From the NCBI GenBank assembly GCA_036365515.1, contig CM070874.1, positions 110,533,235-110,597,234 on the forward strand: a stretch of DNA of 64,000 bases, given 5' to 3'. The position numbers and the translations under genes are program-made. This DNA comes from Torymus aiolomorphi (Eukaryota > Arthropoda > Insecta > Hymenoptera > Torymidae). This document shows positions 11,070-25,018 of the stretch, one piece after another. Every line of letters begins with the position of its first letter. The stretch's first letter is position 1. Under the pieces are notes generated by a model, which was given only the letters and a program-made list of their open reading frames with translations, was not told where the DNA came from and did no database searches.

Positions 11070-12990
11070 CGTCGCGGCGGTCGCTGCAGCAGCGGTGACT
11101 CCAGCACCACCAGCAGCACCACCGCCGGCTTCCCTCGTCGTCGACGTCGTCCTCGTCCTCATCCCTCTAGGCCGCGCGGAGCTGCTGCTGCCGCAGTCTC
11201 TCTTTCTCTCTCTCTCCCTCTGCGCGCGACCTTCGCGCTGCTACTGCTGCCTCTCTGTGTCTCACCCCACCCCCGCGCGCGCACGACTGATCGCTCACAC
11301 AATCGCGAGATGTACTACTATTCTCCTTCTTTCCTCTCTCTTACTCGTCTGAGAGAAGAAACCACCCGTTCGTTCACCCCGCTCGCGCACTGCTACACGT
11401 ATATTACAAGCGTGTCTATGTGCGCGCACGACACGTGAATATACACACGCGCGCGTGTGCGTGTCTATCTCGCACTGCCGGAGTCTGGGCGTGGGTTCTT
11501 TTTTCGTCGCGGCATACACATACACTCTCCTCTTCTCTCCCTATATATACACGTCCTTGGGGCGCGCGTGTGTGTGGGTATCTCTCTGCTCGTTCTCTCG
11601 CCGGCACTGTATCCGCGCACTCGCACACTACGCCGGCTGCTGCTGCTGGCCTCCTTCCTCCCGAGCACCGCAGCGCGCGGCTGCTCCAGGGGAAGCTGGG
11701 CACTTGTGTGCGTGTGTGTCGTTGCAGCCGGGCGGGGATATAGTGTGACACCGCGCACACCGACACACGGAGAGGCCCACACCACACCACCACCACCACC
11801 CCCCGCACTAGGAACCCCGATGAGAGCTGGATTCGTCACACATGGGGGAAGAGGGACACGCGTCCCAGCTGACGCTGGAGATGGATGGAGAGAGAGAGAG
11901 CGGGCGCGGGCGGGCAAAAGGAGAGCTCGCGACGTAGCCTATCGCAGCCTCCGAGCGAGCGCGCACGCACACTCTCCTACGACGAGGCTCTCTCCTCTGG
12001 CACCGCTGCTGCTCTCTTCGTCGTCGTCTTCATCATGATCGTCTTCTCCATCGGCGTCGTCTTCGTGGGCCCGGCTTCGACAGCCCGCAGCCACAGCTGG
12101 CCACACAGCTCCCCCGCGCGGACGCTGTCCATCTCGCCGGCCGCCGTTTCTCGCGGTCCTCGCTGCCTTTACCTCAAGCACTCACTCGCTCTCTCTCACT
12201 TGATCTCGTATAGTTAGCTGACTACTGCTGCTGCTGCTGCTGCTGCTGCACGTCGTCGTCGTGGTAGTCGCTGCTCCTCGCAGGGCCTGGACATCACTCG
12301 CTCGCGCAGAGAGACGGTCGCACCCGCGCAAATCCGCGCTCGGGAGTGGCGCTCCGCGACTCGCGGCAGTGGTGGTGGCGGCGGCGGCGGCGGTGGTAGC
12401 GGAGTCGAGGCCCGCGCACGCGCCGCCGCCCCTCCTTCCGCTGTTGCCACTGCTGCTGCTGCTGCTACCCCTGCGCGCGCGTACGACCCCGCGCGCTATG
12501 TGTGTTTCCGTCTCTCTCTCTACCCCCCGCTGCGAGGGAGCTCCGTTTCTTCCTCTTTGTGCTATACGGAGGCTGTGGCCGAGCCTCCCTCTCTCACTCG
12601 CTCAGCAGCAGCAACAGCTACGCAGGGAGAGAGAGCCTACGTATCTATCTATGCGTGGTGTGTGAGTGTGTGAGTGAAAGAGGGGGAGGCACGGCGCGCC
12701 GACGGCTGAGTCGCACTACTGACCCGGAGGCTGCTGCTTTTGCGTCGTAGAGCAAGGGAGAAAGAGAGAGGGAGAGAAGCGCGCATGTACACACACATAC
12801 GCATCGCCGTCTTTTCTCGTCGGGGGATATGCGAGAGATGAAGTGTTTACGGGCGGAGAGCGCCGGGAGATGCCGACGATTATTGCGATTGATTTTGAGG
12901 TTAGAGTATGTGAGGGAGGAGTGGGTGGAAGGGAGGGTTTCGGAGTACGCGCGCACCGGGGGTGAGAGATAATGAGGTGACCGGACTGCG
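11070..12990 (-). promoter_or_regulatory. Largest CpG island: probable promoter and 5'UTR of the minus-strand gene
   Basis: Two kilobases of very GC-rich, CpG-rich sequence lie upstream of the minus-strand start. It contains CTG/CAG and CCG/CGG triplet runs, CT tracts (11,199-11,220 and elsewhere) and TG/CA patches. The + strand is C-rich on the left edge (10,790-10,960) and G-rich on the right edge (12,830-13,090), the same switch seen at the other islands. Divergent transcription from this island would produce that pattern. No TSS can be placed by eye. Confidence 0.5.
12226..12249. repeat. CTG/CAG triplet repeat
   Basis: About eight CTG units on the + strand, CAG in the direction of the minus-strand gene, inside the probable 5'UTR island. 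Short TGC/CTG runs also occur near 12,450. Confidence 0.9.
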
Positions 12991-13307
12991 TATCTGTATG
13001 TTTATGCAGAGGAGTAAGAGAGAGAGGGAAGGAGATAAGTGAGCTGGCGTAGGCGTCTTTTTGAATGTTTTTTTAGACTGGAAGGGAGTTTTGTGGAATT
13101 CGGGGATTTAGTAGGAATGTGTTGTGGTTTTTGTATCTGCAGAGATATATACGTTGTGATACGTAAAAAAGGTTGCAAGGTGTCGTGCGATTATGTTACA
13201 GTATATTATTAGTTTAATCGACGTTAATAACCCAGCCCTGCCATCAAAAACAATCATTTGATAATTTTCAAACATAATTGTAATCTACAATTTTCTGAGA
13301 GTCTCTT

Positions 13308-13940
13308 ACCTTCGGATCATGGATTTCGCTAAAACTTTAGGATATCATTATTTGAGCCACAAAAGTGAACGCCTGTTTTAGGCTTTTGTCCATTAGACTC
13401 TGGATTTTTTTTAAATATCTATGAGAAATAAAAGTGCTTACGGAGACCTAAAAAAGGTGATTTCTAAAAGTGTCAGAATAATCATGTAAACACAAACAGA
13501 AAGTAGATAGGAAAAGCTTTAATTTAAGTTTTGATCTGTTTCTAAAAATATTAATTCCTCAGAAAGAGATAAGAAATCAAACACAGCGTAAGAAAAGGGT
13601 TAGAGGGCCCTTTTCTTATAACAATTTCATAGGTGATATTTTTTAACCATTTTCTTACGCTGTCTTTGATTGCTCATAACTTCCGGAGGAATTAATATTT
13701 TTAGACAAATCGAAGCTTTAATTAAAGCTTTTTATCTTTTTTTTTAGATACTTATTCTGGCACTTTTAATTTTTGACTTATTTAATTGACACCTACCTAT
13801 TTCCCATAGATATTTCGAAAAACTGCCCTATCTTTGATCTTAGAGCCCCATAAACAAAATCATAAAGAAGGGGTTCTTTTTTGGCTTAAAAAATAATATC
13901 CTGAAGTTTTAGTCCAATCCATGATGCGGAGCTGAGAAGC
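13308..13940. repeat. Fold-back inverted repeat of about 630 bp
   Basis: The left arm (13,308-13,610) and right arm (13,640-13,940) are diverged reverse complements. Examples are CTAAAAATATTAATTCCTC against GAGGAATTAATATTTTTAG, CAGCGTAAGAAAA against TTTTCTTACGCTG, and GGATCATGGATT against AATCCATGATGC. The loop is about 30 bp. No coding sequence lies inside. It is probably a fold-back or MITE-type non-autonomous element; no clear target duplication was found. Confidence 0.7.
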
Positions 13941-13944
13941 TCTC

Positions 13945-14930
13945 CTTGTTAGTAGAAAATATTTCGTTATAAACTAAGAAATTATGTTTGATATTCGAAA
14001 TATAAAATGAACATCAAATAGATATCAAATATTATATGGACGTTATATGCATACTAACATTCTCATAATTTCGGTTATTCTTTTTGATTTTTAATTTTTA
14101 CTAATTATTTCTGCTATCCATTCTTCCTTGATTCTTTTTTTAGTAAATAATAAGAAATATAATTTTTAAAAGCTAAAAACCAATTCTCAGTAATCCCATT
14201 AATTTGTTGATATGCAAATGGTTAAATATTATATTGCAAATTTATATGAAGTATCAGCAAACATTTAATGACTAAAGTATAATTAATAAAAGACAGTGAG
14301 TGGAGTTAGAAAATAAGAGATTTAATAGTAGTAAATTCTATATCAAAATATGTCAAATATAAAGTGAAAAGACGACGTAAAAAATTGTTTGAAATAACAT
14401 TATTGTTTAAAATAGGATGAATTTAATCACAATTTTTAGAGTAATTAAGTCATTTTAAATTTTTATAATCAAACCATGAATTTCCATCATAAGTGACAGA
14501 AAATGATATTATTGGAATTTATTGAATAAAAGTGCCATTGATTTTAATTGAGAAATGGACAACATTATTCAGCAATGGATTTCACTGTAAATAATTATCA
14601 GATATTTTAATGAGAGATGATCAATGGAAAATTCATTTTGATTAAAAACAATCATTTACATGATCTTTTTGTTTTCTAACACTGCGTTAAATATAATTAC
14701 ACCAATATTTATTGATATGTTAGCAGTAATTGAAAAAAAAAACATTTATTCACATTAGTGCAGCATATATAAATCGGAACGTTTTAAGAAAAAAAGATTT
14801 ATATCCTTAATTAAATATCCTAATCATTAGTTTTACTGATGAAAAACCAGTAAATAACCATTTGTTAAATACGTATGAAACGCTTATGGAGTTATGTAAT
14901 TTCAGTGTTATTTCCACGCTTTTTTACAAA
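13945..14930. other. AT-rich spacer, no gene seen
   Basis: Very AT-rich with no coding frames of note, RNA gene or transposon ends recognised. Confidence 0.5.
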
Positions 14931-14932
14931 AG

Positions 14933-14935
<3 letters not shown>

Positions 14936-15012
<77 letters not shown>
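14936..15012. repeat. (TA)n microsatellite
   Basis: Uninterrupted alternating AT of about 77 bases. Confidence 0.95.
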
Positions 15013-15013
<1 letters not shown>

Positions 15014-15479
15014 CCCTGTTGCAGTTAACCCTTACTGAACTCATGGTAACTTTTTGTCATAACTTTGGAGCTAAACGTGTTACGGATTCCCGCAACCGCA
15101 AAAATTAAAGTACTAAAAGTGTATGACTTTTATGTAACCAGGCGCATCTACGTGTTAGATTTATATTTTTTATATCATGAAATTTTATACCATATTTAAA
15201 AACAACATAGTTTACAAATAGACAAACGAAATTTTTAGTCAGCTTTAACGTTGGAAAAAACGTTAAATACTATTATCAAGATGAAAAACTAGGTGACTGG
15301 GGATACCCCTAATGATTTCTTTTAGGTAGAAGAAATTCAGAATTCTTTAAAATCCCCTTGAAAGATTTTAGATAGAAGGAAAAGAAAGAATATTGGTTTT
15401 CTTTTAATATTATGGCTGCGTCAAAATATATTAATGATAAACAAAACTTGGAAAAAAACAAACTCCATATGAAGAAAAA

Positions 15480-15765
15480 TCAGAATTGAAATCTGAAGTC
15501 GAGTTGATTGGTGTTCCTCTAGGTTGCGTCTGTTTGGTACTGAAATGCTGACTATGGAGGATTGCGATTGCTCTATAGCAGACCGCAGACTCTTGAGGGT
15601 CGCGACTGTGCGACGGCAGCCCGCTCACTGACTTCTGTTGGGTCTTCGATCAGGCGTACTGGCGTCAAGAGGGTGGGCCCTTTGTGACTTCTAGTTTGGT
15701 CAATTAGGGAATCCCTCTTTGGATTTCCCGATTAACTGTTAGTAAAAATTTGCCTCACCCTTAGG
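15480..15765. other. Isolated GC-intermediate block of unknown nature
   Basis: About 280 bp near 50% GC with sharp borders inside very AT-rich DNA. It is not CpG-island-like and has no GA tracts. It holds short potential hairpins: GTCGC/GCGAC around 15,600, and GGGAATCC against GGATTTCCC around 15,709-15,730. A 65-codon minus-strand frame (15,431-15,628) matches no family I recognise. Candidates are a transposon fragment or a structured non-coding RNA. The borders resemble neither rRNA nor a tRNA. Confidence 0.4.
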
Positions 15766-15814
15766 TGACAAAGCGAGAGTATTACATTTAAGTCACTAGT
15801 AAGACAAAGTAAAA

Positions 15815-16116
<302 letters not shown>

Positions 16117-16119
16117 AAT

Positions 16120-17570
16120 ACAACTGAAAAGTTCTACTTTCCCTTGTATAGCTATATGCCATTTCCTCATCTATTATAATTTATTCAACTATAAGTAATA
16201 AAGGTTTTATAATTAAACGATATCTAACATTATTAGAAATGCAAAATTCTAAAGTATTACAAATATAAACAAAGATTCAACGTTAATTAATATGAATTTT
16301 ACAAATCATTATTACTTGCGATCTTAATTAATTTATTCACAACACGAAGAATTTCCCCTATATTAAATACTCGAAAGTAGTGTAATCCAAATTTGGGCGG
16401 ACATCAATATTTAATCGATTTTTTTTTATAAGTTTCCTATTCAAAATAACCTGATAATTTTTTTTTTAATTTCTTATTTTTATATTTTTTAAGTGATAGA
16501 ACAGACTTTACAGGTTGCAATTTGAGAAATAATTGAATTTAGCCCGATGGCATTCAATATTACATGTAAAAAATTGTTATTTACTATAAAATTATTTTAC
16601 CAATTATTCGATAAAAATATGGAAAATTCAAATATCGAATTCTATTTTACTAAGAAGGTTAAATTCTACGATTTATAATTTATATATCAATGTGAAAATG
16701 TATTAATTTTAGCGGCACATGTGTAAATGAATAATCATGAGGTTCTTTATTTTCGGCAATAAACTAAATGATTAAAATGTTACATCATAAAATCATGATT
16801 TATTTTAGCTACATCTGAAATATAAGCCATATGTAACTGTACGGAATCAAATATGCGTTCAAAGTTCAAATGTGCCCGGGGCAAGTCTGCAATTGTCAGG
16901 CATTTCAATAACGCTACAAATATTGACCACACTAACCAAATCTACTGGGTCCTTTATGTATAGCCATCTGACTGTTACTTTTGTAAAAGGCCTTTACACT
17001 TTTACATTGTTTCTTGCATCTAACTTTATTGTTCATTCACTTGCTGCGATAATTGTATAACGAAAATGCTCTAAAGACACAAAAAGTTAGCTACTGCGTC
17101 AATATAAAACTCCCTCATTTTATCAAGCACGTCAATTAAATATATATTAACTACTAAGCAATTAATTTAATCCTCTTTACGAGCCCTTATTACAAGCATG
17201 TATTCGGGATTTAGCAATAATAAAGAAGTTCAACTAATTAACTAAAATGTTTCATTAATATTTATTTTGAAGAACGTACAATGCAGTTTAATTAACAAGG
17301 AACGTATGAATAAAATGACACCGTAGCTGCAGTCTTACAGGATAGAGAACTTATAAACTTAAACGTTGTATGTTTTCATACGTAACATGACTCATATAAA
17401 AAGAATTAATAACTATTGTATCTAATTAGTAATATAATTAATAGAAAAGGGTTTCTTTTCCACAAAATATTTCAAAAAATCTGCTACCATTTTTTCTCCT
17501 ATCTTGTGAATTTTTGAAGAAACTATAATAATTTCTTAAAGCTTATAAACTTATCTTTTCTTTTACTCAA
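16120..17570. other. AT-rich spacer, no gene seen
   Basis: AT-rich with no recognisable coding region. A 62-codon frame at 16,872-17,060 has no family resemblance. Composition becomes A/C-rich from about 17,570. Confidence 0.45.
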
Positions 17571-18840
17571 TTTAGTTACGTTCTCAACTTTGATAAGAAT
17601 ATACAAGCACAGCTTTCCAGATGCACCAAAATACTCGAATAATAACAAGCAACAATGGTAAACAGAACGGCAGCAGAACAAAAAGGCCAACAGCGGCATT
17701 CTCTTTCCGCAGTAAACATTAGGCTCCAACCCTGTAAATAATTCAGCGCCATGACGATTACGCAATGAAAGATGGATGCCTAAGCAGTCATTACCTCCTA
17801 CATTAAGAATAACTCCGTTCAACGGCTCCCGCGCTTGTGTGCGCTCCTCCGCAACAGCGCGGCACACAAAAGATGCGCACGTGCTCGGTGCATTATTAAA
17901 TATTTAATAGCAGCAAGAACAGGGGCTGGAGCTTTCGTATGCGTTAGCCGACGCGCAGCCTCTGCTGTCCGTGCGCGCATAAATCTTTCGTGCTGGGACA
18001 TGCCGGACTCGTTAAAAAAAAGAGAGAGAGAGAGAGAGCGACCGTGCCCGAACCAACGAGATTTCCAGTAAATTCCATAGCCGAGCGCCTTGTTTCCTCG
18101 TGTTTATCTTTCTCTAGAGAGACGGAAACGCCGGAGAAAGAAGCTACGAGCCTCGTAGATATAAAGCGCCGCAGCCGCCGCCGCCGTCGCTGCTGCTGCC
18201 TCCTTGCGCGCTTTTATATCTTCGCCGGTACTCTCAAGTCGCTGCTGCTGCTGCTGCAGTGGCTCTGCGTTTCGCCCTCCTTTCTGAATGACGGAGGAGT
18301 GAGAGACAGAGAGGGAGAGAGGGAGAGAGATGGGTATAGAGAGCGGAAAACGGCCGCCGCCACCGCTTAATTAAGGGAGGTTTTGCCCTATCAATTTTAC
18401 AGGGCCGGATGGCCGGCCGCGAAGAGTTCGCGAAAGTATGTAATTATGCATGGGCTCCGTGGGAATTGCGCAGAGGCAAAGTTGACGTTTAATTATTTGC
18501 ACCGAAAATGTTTGCGAGAAACAAAAGCAAAATGCCACGGCGGCAGCAGTCTTTCGTTTTATGAATGTCATTTTTTTTTTTTTCGTCTGAAAAGAGAGAG
18601 AGGGAAATGCAAAAGCGAAGTTTAATTATACGCTGAATGTTTGATCGCCGGGTTAATCCTTTCGTTATTAGCTACTTTTGAGAGGCAGCGGCGGGGCGGC
18701 TTCTCTCTGTTTATACGTAAATTAGTTTTCAGCTTATTTTGTGTGTTCTCGGAGTTGATATAGTTTCATAAATTGGCAGGGAAAATTCTAATATGGAGGG
18801 GATTTTACGGAGCAGCCGGGGAGAAAATTAGAATTATACG
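17571..18840. promoter_or_regulatory. CpG-rich island 10 with skew switch
   Basis: The left approach (17,590-17,830) is A/C-rich. The core (17,830-18,370) has GA tracts (18,020-18,040) and CGC/CTG triplet runs (18,165-18,260). The right side (18,300-18,840) is G-rich with TTTAATTATG-type AT motifs interspersed. A promoter or enhancer role is inferred from composition. Confidence 0.4.
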
Positions 18841-19840
18841 ATTGCGGATACATATTTGCGCGCAATCGGTATAGCAATAGTTATTAATATTTATGTAGGT
18901 TAGTCCAGAATTGATAATGTTTATTAAAATGTCGATTGTGATGTTAGTATTTATTGGAAAATCCTTGCTGGCTGTATCGTAAACACTGAAAAAAACTTGA
19001 AATTTTCATAAATAATGTAGGACGCATGAGGTATACATATATATAAAATATACGTATATTTGTATATATGTATAATACTAAGCGCATTTACGAGTGCAGC
19101 GGCCATAAATCACGCGGGAATATGTAGATTAATTTTCAATTTATATATATTTCGCGTCGATATCTAGTCCGAGTCTTCTTGATTTTTATTGAAATTTTAT
19201 AGCATATGAATGCGAGCGTAAAAAGCATATAAAATACCGAAGTAAAATGATCGTGAATAACAGCACCATTGCGACGTAAACCCTGTTACAGTTTATAACA
19301 AAAAAAAGGCATTTTCTAACCGGCGAGTACGGGGATTCGCATTAATTTTTACTACCCGGGCCGTAAAACTTCTGTATCATTTGTAAAAAAAGACACGCAT
19401 TTACAATTTCAGCTCTGTGAAATTGGAATACTTGTCTGCCTCTGATTACAACGGGATCGAAATATGTCGAGAAAAGAATGAACGGGTGGATAATAAAGAT
19501 GGGATTTACGTCATTACCGCGGAGAGATATCGCGTCGATACACAATTATAACGTAAAATAATTGATGCGTGCTTTTATTATCCATTATGAAAAGCCGAAG
19601 AACAACTCATAGAATCCTGGATTTTCACGGCACTATATATTACGAGCGTGGCGCTCCTCTTTTATTATTAAAAATTGATGATCCCCGGGAAAAATATACC
19701 GAGAACACACAATATTTTCTTACGTCTAATAAAAATCTCTTGCTCGTTCATTTCCCACTGGATGAACCGCACCGCGCGCGAAGAGATAGCCCGCTACAGT
19801 GATGTACGGCGGGTCGACGTCGAACGCACTGCAAAACATT
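18841..19840. other. AT-rich spacer, no gene seen
   Basis: Mixed AT-rich sequence without an identifiable gene. Short TATA/TATACG runs lie near 19,030-19,070. Confidence 0.45.
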
Positions 19841-20490
19841 TTTCAATAAATATGTTCACCCACCCCCCCACTCTCTTTCTCTCTATACTCTCCTTTTCAC
19901 TCCCCGAACAGAAAATATCACTTGCAGTCGCAGATTCGTCACCGTTCCTAGAAAAACAATCAATGACGCGAACCATGGACAGAGTAGCTACTCTCCCGCT
20001 TGATCGATGAACAAACCGAATAATAAGAAGAATGAAAGAGGCCTCGTTTTGGGTCATCGCGCGGCCTTTCTCTCTCTCTCTCGCTTCTTCGGAGAGAAGG
20101 GCGAGCGTGCGCGATCGAAGCCCGCGTAAAACGAGGGCTTAAAAGTTTAAGCGATCGTTAACCTTTCAGCCGTTGCCGTTGCTTGCGCGTAGTGTGTACA
20201 GTGCGCGTGTACGTACGTACGGTCCGTACGTCTCTATTCGAGTTTTTCTCGTTATCGTACTCTCTGCACGTCGGGCTTTTAATGCGTTTCTCGTTCCGGC
20301 GTGCTCTTTCTAAGTCGGGCGTGCCTTTTTTTTTCTTATATATAGGAATGATCTTTATGGCGGTACATAGCGGAGTGTCGTAGATTGAAATGGGCCTGCG
20401 ACTTTTGCCGCTTTAGTATCGCTGAATTTTCGTTTGCGAGGAGTTACGGTTATGAGACGGATTTCCGAGTAATTATATTGATGGAGTTTT
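19841..20490. promoter_or_regulatory. CpG-rich island 11 with skew switch
   Basis: The left flank is strongly C-rich (CACCCACCCCCCCAC at 19,857-19,871). The core holds CT tracts and a palindromic CGTACGTACGGTCCGTACG patch (20,211-20,230). The right flank (20,345-20,480) is G/T-rich. Confidence 0.4.
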
Positions 20491-20879
20491 TAATAAAGCT
20501 ATTTATATGGATAGAATTATGATGTGAAAACAGGTGTGCAGTAGGTGATAGTGTCTTCGTAAAAGTTTTTAGAAGGGTTTGTTAAAAACGTTTAAAATTA
20601 AAACTTCAGCGTTCTTTTATTATTTAAGCAGTAGATATACGTATAGTGCAAGGATAGTTAAAATTTGCCAAATATATGATGCGGGTTACAATAAACATTA
20701 GCAATTGCATTGGATAATCTTTTAATCTTGTGATTATAGTGGCATACTATAGTTGTACTCGAATTTCTCGTTGAAAGAACGCATTAAGAGAACAAGGAAC
20801 TTCAGTTAGAGCTGTATTGCCTTTATAGGAGAAGTACGTAAGTATCTAAGGAAACAATTACTCGGATGAAGTAATCTAT

Positions 20880-21440
20880 CCCATCCACTTCCCTTAATAT
20901 ATCAAGTGATAAACAAAATAAAACACATTTATACTTTTACAATCAACCCCATTACACAACCAATTTGCGCAATACGAATTTTTCAACAGTCATTCGGTAA
21001 ATAAACTTCCCTTTTGTTTATTCACACATCGAGCTTTCAAATAAACTTCGAGCGCACAATATCCTGTTGCACTCACATAATTAAGTCATTCCATTTGCTC
21101 GCTTCCTTTTTCTCCGCACGCTCTGCACCTTCTCTCTTCCTTCTCTTTCGGTTCGACTTTTATTTTCGCCGTCGCTGCTGCGCACTCGACGTCGAACGCA
21201 GTGCACATTTAATTTCCACGAGAGCAAGACTTTGCGCACGCTGTTGCCGCTGCTGCTGCTGCTGCTCTGCTGACGTTTTATGCGTTTTTTTTTTCTCGCG
21301 ACGCCGTACGCTAATATTCACTTGATGAAATGCCTCGTATACCTATGCCACGGGCTTGCGTTTTGAGCGTATGCCTGAGGAGGTAAGAAGGTGTTTGGCG
21401 CGATTGACGACTGGATGCCGGGTTTCGGCTTTGAAATGGT
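20880..21440. promoter_or_regulatory. CpG-rich island 12 with skew switch
   Basis: C-rich left flank (20,880-21,060), a core with CTG repeats (21,240-21,265), and a G-rich right flank (21,365-21,440, GAGGAGGTAAGAAGGTG). Confidence 0.38.
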
Positions 21441-22075
21441 TTTAATATAAGTGAGAGAAATTCACGTTTGTCGACGATTACTTTTATTTGGAATATGAAG
21501 TTTCTTATAAAGTATTCAGTTTATATACTGTATTTAGATATTAGATCCTAATGGTATAATTTTGGATGAGACGAGTGTTTATTTTATTCAATAACATGCT
21601 ATTGTTGAGTAAAATATATTTTCAATACAAGAATGTATAATTTTAAAATACTTTTTTAATTTTTAAATTAAGTTTAGATGTCAACGCATTTATTTTTCAA
21701 AATCCAATAATTAAAAGATCTGATTTAAATATTGGAGAATCGAAGATAAATTTGAAAAGAAAGTCATGCTAATTTCACTGATGCAATAAATAACTATAAA
21801 ATTGTAGTAGCTTAGAATTCCGTTGGCTAATGTATACAGTAAAGGACTGATTTCTTTTCCTCCCACATATTTCCACGTGGTTGCATTGCGTATCAACAGA
21901 ACCTCGCTCTCGGAAGTACAGCGAATGCGTGGGAAAATTGCCTTTTCCGATTGAAAACCCCTGCTCCGTTTAGGCATTGCATTTTTTCCTCCGCTTTCAA
22001 TCTCTTTTCATTCTTCGTCTAGGATTCGGCAATTTCCTGTCAATTATTAGATTAGATCTTCAGTATTCTATTCCG
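21441..22075. other. AT-rich spacer, no gene seen
   Basis: AT-rich. An 88-codon minus-strand frame at 21,711-21,977 shows no domain and is not called. Confidence 0.45.
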
Positions 22076-22765
22076 CAATAAATTCAAATTAAACCTATTG
22101 TTCTATTTTACATTTGTACATTTCTAAATTCTACTTTCTACACACTTAACTAACCTTTTCCTACTATTTAATAAAACAAAATAAATACATATTCTATTCT
22201 ATCTAACCACATCTCAATCCTATCCCCCAAAAATCCTTACCAAACTAAACTCTCCTACCCTCAATACACACATGCCGCCTCGACGATCCTTGCACCACGG
22301 ATCCTTCAATCAATCGCACGAATACTTACACGCCGCGAATTCTCTTCGCCCCTATGTACTCTCCCTTTCATCGGTGCGTGCAGGCAGTCGCGGTACGATC
22401 GGCACGCGAGAATAACGAACGTGAAAGAGCAGGGGATAGCGCGCGCGCGTGTGCGACGCGCGCCAAGATCAATAGACGCCAGTGGCGGCACGCGCACGCG
22501 GCCCAGGGGCCGCATCACGAACGAGCGCGCGGGGCTGGGATGAAACATCGAAAGTGCGCGCGCGCGCGAGTGAGATATTTTGGTTATGAGGGCAGATCAA
22601 TTGGCGGTACGTGGATTTTAATGGAAGTTGTAAAGTTGTTTCAAAATTGTATAGGTATGTTTCTTGGCATGGTTTTGTTGTGTTTGTTCATTAAAATGTT
22701 GTCAAATTGTGAATTGTGAATTGTGAATGGTAATGAAGTGCAGGGCAGTAAAAATCAAGGCTAAT
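22076..22765. promoter_or_regulatory. CpG-rich island 13 with very clear skew switch
   Basis: From 22,130 to 22,290 the + strand is almost G-free (C, A, T only). From 22,590 to 22,745 it is almost C-free (G, T, A). The CpG-rich core (22,285-22,575) contains CGCGCG runs at both ends. This is the cleanest example of the pattern in the window. Confidence 0.42.
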
Positions 22766-23640
22766 AATGTAAAGATGATGAAATTGAATATTTCAAAATT
22801 AAGAGTCTGACTATTGTGAACCGAAACTACTTAAAATAGATATAACTACAGGCTTTGTTCACTATGTATAATTTACTGATATTTTCTATTTATAATATCT
22901 TATTATAACATATCTTGTTTATATTACTATATTACATTATGAATTCCATTCCGCGAACAAAATAATAATATAGTAAACTTTGTATATTTACTCCATAAAA
23001 CATTATTTATGTGTACAAATATACTTTGATTTACAATAATATTCAACCGGTAAAGGTATTATTACAAATTTCTAATAATAATTACAACGTTATATTAAAT
23101 TTTTTATTCGTATTTTTCAAATTACCTTGGTTGTGTACAAGTGCAACTTAATGTATTTAGCCGTGTGACATCGTCCGATTCTGCTAATGAGAATTGTCAA
23201 ATCGAGCAAAATTGATAACTAACGCAAACAGCAATATCGGGAATTATGTTGATTATGTTTGTATGAATAATACCGGCAAGTCATTTCTACGCGTGAATAG
23301 ATTCGCCGTATAATTTTAAAAGCAGATGAAGCCAATACGAATCTCGATTTTTGTTTGGTTGAAAATCCTTATGATGGCCTGCAACATACATAATACGAAT
23401 TTGTTTTCATTACTTGTAAATATTGAACTAGAAATGGATACTGTCATCAAATAATTGGCTACATAAATTTCTCTATTCTAAACAAATATAAAGATTATTC
23501 TTAAAAATACAATAGAATTTTATGTCAAATTATACCTATATGGTTGAAGAATTCTGCTTATAGACATTTACATGATTTTTCACGTTATACACGTAAAACA
23601 ATAATTTAAAAAAAAAAATACAAAATAAAATGCAATTTGC
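22766..23640. other. AT-rich spacer, no gene seen
   Basis: Very AT-rich (22,840-23,120 especially). No coding or element signal was recognised. Confidence 0.5.
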
Positions 23641-23830
23641 TGGAAAACATTCTCCGCAGCAACCAGAATGTTATTTTTTAAGGAGATTAGACAGCAGCAG
23701 TGTCTGCCAATTCCCCGGTGTAAATTGACAAAGATTCTACTTGATGCATCAAAGAGCTCCGGCGGTAGCGAGGAAAAGGGGCGTGGTGGAAAACGAACTT
23801 CAAGCGCAAAGAGAGGCGAGGAACGAGGAC

Positions 23831-23895
<65 letters not shown>

Positions 23896-24632
23896 TTACA
23901 GGGTTGGTGTATCGGTGACGTCAGGGGCAAATGTTGTTAGGCGAGAGAAAACGCAGAAGCCATGAGCTTCCTGTTGTACGGGGCGAGATACTGACGAGAG
24001 AATGAGAATGGAAACCTTGAGTGATTTTCATAATGAATGAGTTCTGTAGTCGCGCTGGTTTTATTCATGTTTATTCTGTGATTCGGAAGAATTTGTTATG
24101 ATTTATAGGAGCTACATATATTTGAAAATAAGGAATTATTTTTCTCTAAGAATAGTGTAATGAAAAATATACGTATAACATCTAAATAAACAAGAACCAG
24201 AACGAAACAAAGTCTACAGAATGTAATGACTATTCCTTCATATTTCATTACATGCCATTTAAATTTACTATAACTTTAGTAAATAGTAATTACATACGAA
24301 TGTTTGTTATTCTTTATTTATCATGAAACGTATGAGGCAGTGAATAAGTAAGAATAAGAGGCACTGCGCAAAACAGTGAGAATAGAAAACAAAGAAAGAG
24401 ACACATGAAAAGCAAGATAAAAGAATATGGATGAAAGTACGGAGGGAATAAAAGAGACTGCGAAGTGTCAGATGCCTCGGGAGCGCTCGGAAGCGCATGC
24501 GTCTTTCGATTAGCGCGTATATACGGCGAGCGCAGTGCAACCTCATACATGCTCCCGTTACACCACGCAATGCATTACACGGAGTCTTCAATGCAAATTG
24601 CGTTGGAAAACGAATTCCAGCCACCCGATGCC

Positions 24633-24686
<54 letters not shown>

Positions 24687-24978
24687 TCTCTAAATGATCT
24701 CGCGAGGGATGTAAAAACGCACCAGAGAGAGCGGGACACGCGATACACGCGCGAAAGGATCGTTCATCGTCCCCGCACCGAAAGTCGATACAGCGTAATC
24801 TTCACGAGGGGCTTTCCGAAAGTTTCTCTTGGCCCCCCTCTCTCTCTGTCTCTCTTGGCTTTTTGGCAGCGAGGCCGAAGGCGATCCGATTCAGGAGGGG
24901 GTATTAATTAACGACGCGGAGGGAAATTTGAAACGTATAGCATGGCCCGGAGTTGTTTTGATTTCTGGAATAAGGAGC

Positions 24979-25018
<40 letters not shown>

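Noticed and set aside
11457..12038. 193-codon + frame in the large island
   Set aside because: Low-complexity translation of CG-rich sequence with many competing frames. It lies opposite the better-supported minus-strand first exon.
17523..17867. 114-codon minus-strand frame at an island border
   Set aside because: No recognisable domain. The frame spans the compositional border and has no supporting signals.
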